Assembly (NCBI GenBank): GCA_021781255.1 | Contig: JAJXXG010001160.1 | Span: 1-8,648 of the forward strand | Length of the DNA: 8,648 bases | Direction of reading: 5' to 3' | From: Acidobacteriota bacterium | GTDB taxonomy: Bacteria; Acidobacteriota; Terriglobia; Terriglobales; Acidobacteriaceae | Shown here: in pieces, positions 1 through 5,402 of the stretch | Layout of the letters: the number at the start of each line of letters is the position of its first letter | Numbering within the stretch: position 1 is the first letter of the stretch | The notes under the pieces: model-generated | The model's input: only the letters and a program-made list of their open reading frames with translations | The model's database searches: none | What the model was told of the DNA's origin: nothing | Position numbers and translations under genes: made by a program

Positions 1-1
1 G

Positions 2-388
<387 letters not shown>

Positions 389-467
389 GGCCGACAGGCA
401 GGAAGCACCAACCTCTCCACATCCCGGTTGTCTTTCTGGCACTCCCGATCCACCCCGTCGCCGTGTA

Positions 468-495
468 TCCCAGGTCTCGCTTCTGAGACCTGGGA
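468..495 (+). repeat. Extragenic palindromic repeat, copy A
   Basis: This is a perfect 11-bp inverted repeat, TCCCAGGTCTC and GAGACCTGGGA, separated by the 6-base loop GCTTCT. It is the first of three copies. The loop is not symmetrical and begins with GC in all three, so the copies have a direction and all point the same way. Sequence after the hairpin up to about 536 resembles that after copy B: GGGAAAACC, then a CATCTCC stretch, CAGCCC, TCCTCCC, GAAA and GGTAC. The hairpin is followed by AAAACC, not a T-run, so it is not a standard rho-independent terminator on the + strand. From memory, similar palindromes are scattered between genes in Acidobacteriaceae genomes. Confidence 0.85.
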
Positions 496-556
496 AAACC
501 GCATCTCCATCCAGCCCTCCTCCCGAAAGGTACAGGCTTCAGCCCCTGCCGGGTAC

Positions 557-582
557 CCCAGGTCTCGCCTTTGAGACCTGGG
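557..582 (+). repeat. Extragenic palindromic repeat, copy B
   Basis: This is a perfect 10-bp inverted repeat, CCCAGGTCTC and GAGACCTGGG, around the loop GCCTTT, 88 bp downstream of the same point in copy A and in the same orientation. Its right flank (GGGAAACC, CATCTCC, CAGCCC, TCCTCCCC, AAACGGTAC, to about 626) is a diverged copy of the flank of copy A, so A and B look like two units of about 70 bp in near-tandem. A further possible pairing, GGTAC at 529-533 with GTACC at 553-557, lies between the two palindromes and touches the left arm of this one. Confidence 0.85.
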
Positions 583-789
583 AAACCATCTCCTCCACTC
601 AGCCCGTCCTCCCCAAACGGTACGGACCCCATGTCAACACTCCAAATCTTTCCCCACGTCCTAACCCACTGAAAACACAGCGAAAATTCTTCCCGTCCAA
701 CGTGCGAACAATTTCCGCCCATTTCGCTAACCTTGAAGTATGTCGAACCACAGCCGGCAGCCGGAAGCGAAAAGCGGACAGGCAAGGAG

Positions 790-851
790 GTACCCCCACC
801 CCCCCCTGAATATTTTTCTTTTCCACAGAAATCGTGCGAAAAATTACGCAC
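790..851. repeat. C-tract plus AT-rich segment and small hairpin, possible second repeat element
   Basis: The segment reads GGTACCCCCA, then a run of eight C, then an AT-rich stretch (TGAATATTTTTCTTTTCC), then a small hairpin with arms GTGCG (834-838) and CGCAC (847-851) around an A/T loop. The order GTACC-C-tract-TATTTTT-hairpin resembles, from memory, another extragenic element common in Acidobacteriaceae. Only one copy is present here, so its repeat nature cannot be shown from this window. Confidence 0.35.
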
Positions 852-944
852 CTCAATCCGGACCAATCCAGTCCGCTTTGATTCCCCGGCCGGATGCCCC
901 AATCGACAGTGCCGCGCATCCAGCTCTTTCTATGCGCCGGGTGC

Positions 945-970
945 CCCAGGTCTCGCGTTTGAGACATGGG
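945..970 (+). repeat. Extragenic palindromic repeat, copy C (one arm mismatch)
   Basis: This third copy has the left arm CCCAGGTCTC, loop GCGTTT and right arm GAGACATGGG, which differs by one base from the perfect complement (A in place of C). The immediate left flank GCCGGGTGCC closely matches GCCGGGTACC before copy B, while the right flank is only weakly similar. It lies about 90 bp upstream of the methyltransferase start. Confidence 0.8.
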
Positions 971-1060
971 AATCCACTTTTCCCTACCGCCTATCTGCTG
1001 TCTGCTGTCCTTCGCCGCCCCAACCTCGCGCCGTCCGCCATGCTATCGTGAGTAAACCTC

Positions 1061-1681
1061 ATGCCCACCCCGCAGGAACAATTCGGCCAGATCGACATCT
1101 ACCTCTTCGACCAGATTCTCAAAGGCCGCATTACGCCCGGCATGCGCATCCTCGACGCCGGTTGCGGCTCCGGCCGGAACATCGTGTATTTTCTCCGCGA
1201 GGGGTATGACGTCTACGCCGCCGACGCCAACCCCGAGGAAGTGGAGACCGTGTGCAACATGGCGCGCGCGCTCGCCCCATCGCTTCCTGCCTCCAGCTTT
1301 CGCGTCGAACCGGTCGAACAGATGTCCTTTCCTGACGCGTTTGCCGACATCGTGATCAGCAACACCGTTCTTCACTTCGCGCGCGACGATGCACACTTTG
1401 AGACCATGCTCCGCGGCACCTTCCGCACCCTCAAGCCCGGCGGACTCTTCTTTTCCCGCCTTGGCTCCTCCATTGGCATGGAGCACCGCGTCGAGCCGAT
1501 CGAAGGCCGCCGCTGCAAGTCCCCCGACGGCTCCATCCGCTATCTCGTCGATGAACCCCTGCTCCTCGCATACACAGAGCGCATGGGCCAGCTCGCAGAT
1601 CCCATCAAAACCACCCTCGTCCAGGACCTGCGCGCAATGACCACTTGGGTCGTCCGCAAAGGAGAGCACTCCACCTTCTGA
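1061..1681 (+). CDS. Class I SAM-dependent methyltransferase (substrate unknown)
   Basis: This 206-residue cytoplasmic protein has a Rossmann-type methyltransferase fold of the methyltransferase type 11/25 kind. Motif I, ILDAGCGSGRN (residues 30-40), is the glycine loop that binds S-adenosylmethionine. The acidic residue for the ribose hydroxyls is probably D55, in VYAADANPEEV. The region EQMSFPDAFADIVISNTVLHF (86-106) and LKPGGLFFSRLG (124-135) match motifs IV and V/VI. The remaining ~70 residues form a short C-terminal part with no recognised substrate domain. The spacing of GRNIVYFLREGYDV recalls TehB-like methyltransferases, but that is not enough to name a substrate. ATG at 1061 is the first possible start, because an in-frame TGA lies at 1049-1051. 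The ribosome-binding site is weak. It stands alone between a repeat-rich gap and a 195-bp gap, so context gives no help on function. Confidence 0.9.
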   Translation: MPTPQEQFGQIDIYLFDQILKGRITPGMRILDAGCGSGRNIVYFLREGYDVYAADANPEEVETVCNMARALAPSLPASSFRVEPVEQMSFPDAFADIVISNTVLHFARDDAHFETMLRGTFRTLKPGGLFFSRLGSSIGMEHRVEPIEGRRCKSPDGSIRYLVDEPLLLAYTERMGQLADPIKTTLVQDLRAMTTWVVRKGEHSTF

Positions 1682-1842
1682 CGCACCACCCACTGCGTTA
1701 ACCCCTCCATCTCGTCTTTTCTTTCCCGTCCGCAAACCCGTCCACAAAAAACTGGGTGGGGAGCCATAACCCTCACGCCGCCGCCACCCCTCTTTTACCG
1801 CAGCCGCAGACTTTTCAGTTCGCATCGCCGAATGTAACAATC

Positions 1843-1866
1843 TCTCCGTTCCTTCGATTACGGAGA
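1843..1866 (+). promoter_or_regulatory. Inverted repeat covering the ribosome-binding site of the PQQ dehydrogenase gene
   Basis: TCTCCGT (1843-1849) and ACGGAGA (1860-1866) form a perfect 7-bp inverted repeat with a 10-base loop. The right arm contains GGAG (1862-1865), the likely Shine-Dalgarno sequence 11 bases before the ATG at 1877. In RNA the left arm would act as an anti-Shine-Dalgarno; in DNA the dyad could be a repressor operator. A weak promoter-like pair (TTTTCA at 1812-1817 and TAACAA at 1835-1840, spacing 17) would start transcription near 1848, inside the dyad, and would then favour the operator reading. The symmetry is certain; the function is inference. Confidence 0.35.
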
Positions 1867-1876
1867 CGCTGCTTCC

Positions 1877-4000
1877 ATGCCCCTGCGCGTGCGCATTTTT
1901 CTCTTCTTTCTGTCTTCTCTGGCGGCCTTCATCGCCGGTTCGGCCTCCGCGCAAACTGTCGACTGGCCCGTCTACCACGGCGGTCCCGACGGCGACCATT
2001 ACTCGCCGCTCACGCAGATTAATCGTCAGAACGTTCAGAACCTCCGCGTCGCCTGGACTTACGACACCGGCGAAAAGGGCAACCTGGAAACCAGTCCCAT
2101 CATCGTGGGCCACACACTCTACGCCTACACCGTCTCGCAAAAGGTCATCGCTCTCGACGCCGCCACCGGCCAGCTCAAATGGAAGTTCGATTCCGGCATC
2201 CACGGCACGCAGCCCGTGCGCGGCGTCGTCTACTGGACCGACGGCAGGCAGGGCCGCATCCTTGCCGGCATCATGAACTACCTCTACTGCCTCGATGCCG
2301 ACACCGGGCGCCCCATTGCATCGTTTGGCGATCACGGCCGCATCGACCTGCGCAAAAACCTCCGCGGCGACTTCAAGGCACAGTCCACCGTCCTCACCTC
2401 TCCCGGAATCCTCTACAAGGACCTCATCATCGTCGGTGGCCGCGACCCGGAGACGCATCCCGCGCCCCCCGGGGACATTCGCGCCTTCGACGTCCGCACC
2501 GGCCAACTGCGCTGGCGTTTCCGCACCATCCCGCGCCCCGGCCAGCCCGGCTACAAAACCTGGCCGCCCGGCGCGTGGCGCACCGCCGGCGCCGCCAACA
2601 ACTGGGCCGGCATGGCCCTCGACGCCAAACGCGGCATCGTCTACGTGCCCACCGGTTCGGCGGTCTTCGACTTCTACGGCGGCGACCGCGTGGGCAACGA
2701 CCTCTACGCCGACACACTCCTCGCACTCGACGCCAACACCGGCCGTCGTCTCTGGCACTTCCAGGGTGTGCACCACGATATCTGGGACCGCGATTTCCCC
2801 GCGCCCCCGGCGCTCTTTTCTCTGGTGCGCAATGGCAAGCGAATTGATGCCATTGCGCAGACCACCAAGCAGGGCTACGTCTACGTCTTCGACCGCACCA
2901 GCGGCCAGCCTCTGTTTCCCGTCCGCGAGCACCCTTTTCCATCCAGTGACGTACCCGGCGAGGTCACCTCGCCCACGCAGCCCATGCCTGATCTGCCGGA
3001 GCCGTTCGGCCGCCAGCGACTCACCGCGGACATGCTCACCAACCGCACGCCGCAGGCCCACGACTGGGCCGTAAAGGCCTTCAGCCAGGTGCGCAGTGAC
3101 GGGCAGTTCGTCCCTTTCAGCGTCGGCAAGCAAACCATCGTCTTCCCCGGCTTCGACGGCGGCGCCGAGTGGGGTGGACCGGCCCTCGATCCCGCCACCA
3201 ACGTCCTCTACGTCAATGCCAATGAGATGGCCTGGCTCGGCGGTCTGGTGCCCACGCCGCACGCCGCCTCTCCCGGCCAGCAGATCTACAGCAAGCAGTG
3301 CGCCGCCTGCCACGGCGTCGACCGCGCCGGTTCGCCACCGGCCTTTCCTTCGCTCGTGCACATCGGTCAGCGCCTGTCCACAGCCAAGATCACAGACGCC
3401 ATCCTTCACGGCAAAGGCCGTATGCCCGGTTTCCCAAATATCCAGGGAGCAGACCTCCAGGCTCTGCTCGAATACCTGAGGAATCCCTCCGCCGCGCCCG
3501 GCCAACAGCAGGGCAAGGAGCTTGCCTCCTCGCGCAGCGGTGCCGTTCCCGCCGCAGACACGCAGGACCGCTACACCTTTACCGGCTACCGCAAGTTCCT
3601 TGATCCCGACGGTTATCCCGCCATCGCTCCCCCGTGGGGAACACTCAGCGCCATCGACCTGAACACAGGGCAATATCTCTGGAAGACGCCTCTCGGGGAA
3701 TACCCTGAGCTGGCCCGGCAGGGCATGACCAACACCGGCTCTGAGAACTACGGAGGCCCCGTCGTTACCGCCGGCGGCGTACTCTTCATCGGCGCCACCG
3801 TCTACGACCGCAAGTTCCGCGCCTTCGACAGCGCAACCGGCAAGCTGCTCTGGGAAACCGAGCTGCCATCTTCCGGTATGGCAACCCCCGCCACGTACAT
3901 GGTGGATAGCCGCCAGTACGTCGTCATCGCTGCCAGCGGAGGCCGCGACCCCAAGCGCCCCGTCGGTGGAGATTACGTTGCCTTCGCGCTCCCAAAGTAA
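1877..4000 (+). CDS. Secreted PQQ-dependent dehydrogenase (glucose dehydrogenase-like) with inserted cytochrome c domain
   Basis: This 707-residue periplasmic quinohemoprotein should oxidise a sugar or alcohol and pass electrons through heme c to the respiratory chain. Residues 1-25 are a signal peptide ending A-S-A before Q26. Mature sequence starts with the typical DWPVYHGGPDGDHYSPL block. Propeller tryptophan motifs (A-x-D-x-x-TG-x-x-x-W) occur at about 92-104, 203-215, 283-295, 592-605 and 649-662. GVHHDIWDRD (297-306) matches the region holding catalytic Asp466 of E. coli Gcd, and K331 in TTKQGYVYVFDR matches its Lys493. There is no vicinal Cys-Cys pair, unlike methanol/ethanol dehydrogenases, and no five-helix membrane anchor as in Gcd. 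Residues ~463-540 form a cytochrome c domain with CAACH (475-479) and likely axial Met516 in GRMPGFP. The propeller resumes at PPWGTLSAIDL. GGAG at 1862-1865 supports the start. No PQQ synthesis gene is in the window. Substrate is unproven. Confidence 0.93.
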   Translation: MPLRVRIFLFFLSSLAAFIAGSASAQTVDWPVYHGGPDGDHYSPLTQINRQNVQNLRVAWTYDTGEKGNLETSPIIVGHTLYAYTVSQKVIALDAATGQLKWKFDSGIHGTQPVRGVVYWTDGRQGRILAGIMNYLYCLDADTGRPIASFGDHGRIDLRKNLRGDFKAQSTVLTSPGILYKDLIIVGGRDPETHPAPPGDIRAFDVRTGQLRWRFRTIPRPGQPGYKTWPPGAWRTAGAANNWAGMALDAKRGIVYVPTGSAVFDFYGGDRVGNDLYADTLLALDANTGRRLWHFQGVHHDIWDRDFPAPPALFSLVRNGKRIDAIAQTTKQGYVYVFDRTSGQPLFPVREHPFPSSDVPGEVTSPTQPMPDLPEPFGRQRLTADMLTNRTPQAHDWAVKAFSQVRSDGQFVPFSVGKQTIVFPGFDGGAEWGGPALDPATNVLYVNANEMAWLGGLVPTPHAASPGQQIYSKQCAACHGVDRAGSPPAFPSLVHIGQRLSTAKITDAILHGKGRMPGFPNIQGADLQALLEYLRNPSAAPGQQQGKELASSRSGAVPAADTQDRYTFTGYRKFLDPDGYPAIAPPWGTLSAIDLNTGQYLWKTPLGEYPELARQGMTNTGSENYGGPVVTAGGVLFIGATVYDRKFRAFDSATGKLLWETELPSSGMATPATYMVDSRQYVVIAASGGRDPKRPVGGDYVAFALPK

Positions 4001-4068
4001 CCGCGTTGCACTAAAATTTATCGCTTTTTCTTCGCCGCAACTGTTCAGGGTCAGGTATGCTTTCCTTC

Positions 4069-4084
4069 GCAACAAGGAGGTTGC
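4069..4084 (+). promoter_or_regulatory. Strong ribosome-binding site displayed in a small hairpin loop, DinB-family gene
   Basis: AAGGAGG at 4074-4080 is a near-perfect Shine-Dalgarno sequence 8 bases before the ATG at 4089 and decides that start over the longer open frame beginning at 3966. It is framed by GCAAC (4069-4073) and GTTGC (4080-4084), a perfect 5-bp inverted repeat that would place AAGGAG in the loop. The Shine-Dalgarno call is firm; the hairpin is short and may be chance. Confidence 0.6.
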
Positions 4085-4088
4085 TCTC

Positions 4089-4592
4089 ATGGACTTTCAA
4101 AAGGAACTCATAGCCGAGTACGAACGTGAGACCGCGAAGACCCGCCAGATCCTCGAGGCCATCCCAGCCGATGCCGACCTCAGCTACAATCCGCACCCCA
4201 AGTCGATGAGCCTTGGCCGCCTGGCCGGTCACCTCACAGACATGACCGGCGACTGGGCCATGCATTGTCTTACCCTCGACAAGCTCGAATTTGCCGCCGA
4301 CCACAAGTGGGATCCGTACGTCCCCGCCAGCAAAGAAGCCGTCGTCCACAAGTTCGACGAAGGGCTGCCGCTCGTGCGCAAAACCCTCTCCGAGCTCACT
4401 GCTGCCAGGTGGGATGAAAACTGGAAGTTCATCTTCGGCGGGCAGGTCTTTATCGATTCGCCACGCCATCAGGTCTTCCGCGATTTTGTGATGAACCACA
4501 TGGTGCATCACCGCGCGCAGCTCGGCGTCTACCTGCGCCTGCTCAACGCCCGGGTGCCCGGTGCCTACGGTCCCTCCGCCGACGAAATGTAG
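4089..4592 (+). CDS. DinB-family protein, putative metal-dependent enzyme
   Basis: This 167-residue protein belongs to the DinB/YfiT-like four-helix-bundle superfamily, which includes bacillithiol and mycothiol S-transferases and is unrelated to DNA polymerase IV. The family binds a divalent metal through three histidines. Here they are most likely H48 (in LAGHLTDM), H137 and H141 (in MNHMVHHRAQ), with the usual H-x3-H spacing. The ending HHRAQLGVYLRLLNARVPGA then YGPSADE is a hallmark of this family. Length is normal and no signal peptide is seen. The start at 4089 is set by the AAGGAGG ribosome-binding site; the in-frame start at 3966 would overlap the dehydrogenase gene and add an unrelated tail. 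It follows that gene by 88 bp and precedes thiE by 86 bp, so it may be read with either. Family membership is secure; substrate and role are unknown. Confidence 0.9.
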   Translation: MDFQKELIAEYERETAKTRQILEAIPADADLSYNPHPKSMSLGRLAGHLTDMTGDWAMHCLTLDKLEFAADHKWDPYVPASKEAVVHKFDEGLPLVRKTLSELTAARWDENWKFIFGGQVFIDSPRHQVFRDFVMNHMVHHRAQLGVYLRLLNARVPGAYGPSADEM

Positions 4593-4655
4593 CGCGGGCA
4601 GGGAATCGGCTCATCGCGCGTGCTGCCATCTGGTGCGCCTGCCTGACAACTCCCC

Positions 4656-4684
4656 GGCCATGCATCTACTCTGGGTGCATGGCC
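4656..4684 (+). promoter_or_regulatory. Inverted repeat burying the thiE start codon
   Basis: GGCCATGCA (4656-4664) and TGCATGGCC (4676-4684) form a perfect 9-bp inverted repeat with an 11-base loop, TCTACTCTGGG. The right arm contains the thiE start codon (ATG, 4679-4681), and the hairpin is followed by TTTT (4685-4688). In RNA this could hide the start codon or act as a weak terminator-like attenuator. I see no TPP riboswitch in the 86-bp gap: the conserved CUGAGA and ACC-UGAUCUGG blocks are absent. The repeat is directly visible; a regulatory role is inference. Confidence 0.4.
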
Positions 4685-5320
4685 TTTTCATTCCCTCGCA
4701 TATATCCCATCCTCGACTCCTCCACCATTCTCGCCACGGGCCGCGCCGAATACCTGCAACACATCGGCACGTCCCTCGCCGACGCCGGCGTCACGCTCCT
4801 CGAGTACCGCAACAAGAACGGCTCTGACGCTGAGATCCTCGCCGATGCCGCCATCCTGCGCGCCGCCCTGCCTGTCGGCCAGGTCCATCTCATCCTCGAC
4901 GACCGCGCAGACCTCGTTGCCGCCGCCGGCTTTGACGGCGTCCACGTCGATGCCGGGGACGTGTCTCCCGCCGAGGCCCGCCGCATCCTCGGTCCCAACC
5001 GCATCGTCGGCACCTTCGGCGGCAGTGACGCGCTCCTCCCCGGCATCCTCAGCGAGCCCGCCGACTACCTCGCCATCGGCCCCGTCTTTCCGACCACGAC
5101 CAAGGAGACCGCCAAGGCTCCCATCGGCGTCGAAGGCGTGCGCGACCTCCGTGCGCAGGCCGGTCCCAACGTGGTGCTGGTGGCCGCGGCAGGCATCACG
5201 CTGGCCACCGCTCCTGCCGTGCTGCAGGCCGGAGCCACCACGGTTGCCGTCTCAGCTGCGATCTTCCGCGCCGCCGACCCCGCAGCCGAATACCGGCGCT
5301 GGGCCGAGCTGCTTCGTTAG
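4679..5320 (+). CDS. thiE: Thiamine phosphate synthase
   Basis: This 213-residue cytoplasmic TIM-barrel enzyme joins HMP pyrophosphate and thiazole phosphate to give thiamine phosphate. Compared with B. subtilis ThiE from memory, the recognisable blocks are YPILD (9-13), LEYRNKNG (41-48; R44 and K46 match Arg59 and Lys61), LILDDRADLVAAAGFDGVHV (71-90; D75 is the metal-binding Asp), D94 (matches Asp112), ADYLAIGPVFPTTTKETA (128-145, with the T-x-TK pyrophosphate motif at T139, T141, K142), and AAGIT plus VAVSAAIF near the end. The usual G-x-S-x-H motif is instead GTFGG (111-115), so the catalytic Ser130 position appears to be F113. ATG 4679 is the only start I can support; it has no clear Shine-Dalgarno sequence and sits inside an inverted repeat. 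No other thiamine gene is nearby. Identification is strong; full activity is less certain because of the missing Ser. Confidence 0.92.
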   Translation: MAFSFPRIYPILDSSTILATGRAEYLQHIGTSLADAGVTLLEYRNKNGSDAEILADAAILRAALPVGQVHLILDDRADLVAAAGFDGVHVDAGDVSPAEARRILGPNRIVGTFGGSDALLPGILSEPADYLAIGPVFPTTTKETAKAPIGVEGVRDLRAQAGPNVVLVAAAGITLATAPAVLQAGATTVAVSAAIFRAADPAAEYRRWAELLR

Positions 5321-5332
5321 TTCCCCGCATCC

Positions 5333-5356
5333 TGCGCGGCCGGCATTCCCCGCGCA
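5333..5356 (+). terminator. Possible weak hairpin after thiE
   Basis: TGCGCGG (5333-5339) and CCGCGCA (5350-5356) form a perfect 7-bp GC-rich inverted repeat with a 10-base loop, 13 bases after the thiE stop. No T-run follows, so it would be a poor intrinsic terminator. It could slow transcription or protect the 3' end of the message. It lies 47 bp before the permease start. Confidence 0.25.
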
Positions 5357-5402
5357 AGAAATCACAAGACATTTCCTCCGGATTCCAGTAGAACGGAGCA
5401 AA

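Larger units (their letters stand above)
389..1060. other. Gene-free repeat-bearing intergenic region
   Basis: I see no credible gene in these 672 bases. Open frames exist on both strands, but they run through palindromes and C-tracts, give low-complexity Pro/Ser/Arg-rich peptides, lack convincing ribosome-binding sites and match no family I recognise. What the stretch holds is three copies of an oriented palindrome (468-495, 557-582, 945-970), a C-rich tract followed by an AT-rich segment and a small hairpin (790-851), and a near-repeat of 12 bases, GTGCGAACAATT at 702-713 and GTGCGAAAAATT at 834-845. The promoter of the downstream methyltransferase gene should lie at the right end, but no clear -35/-10 pair stands out. 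Confidence 0.75.

Noticed and set aside
468..495. Rho-independent terminator for accC
   Set aside because: The hairpin is strong but is followed by AAAACC on the + strand with no T-run, and the same hairpin recurs twice more, which fits a repeat element better.
468..970. CRISPR array
   Set aside because: The three repeats are unevenly spaced (88 and 388 bp), the intervals are not spacer-sized, and no cas gene is present.
3966..4088. Upstream start for the DinB-family gene
   Set aside because: It would overlap the end of the dehydrogenase gene and add residues not seen in the family; AAGGAGG at 4074-4080 fits the ATG at 4089.
1043..4090. A 1015-codon open frame on the minus strand
   Set aside because: It is in exact codon register with the methyltransferase and dehydrogenase genes on the + strand. 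Stops there would need TTA, CTA or TCA codons in the + genes, which this GC-rich genome hardly uses. The peptide is low-complexity and matches nothing recognisable, whereas the + strand has full catalytic motifs.
4593..4678. TPP riboswitch upstream of thiE
   Set aside because: The gap is only 86 bp and lacks the conserved CUGAGA and ACC-UGAUCUGG blocks.
4845..5402. N-terminal extension of the first permease by 186 codons
   Set aside because: It overlaps thiE in another frame and reads as a Pro/Ser/Arg-rich shadow. The permease homology begins shortly after GTG 5403, which has a GGAG just upstream.
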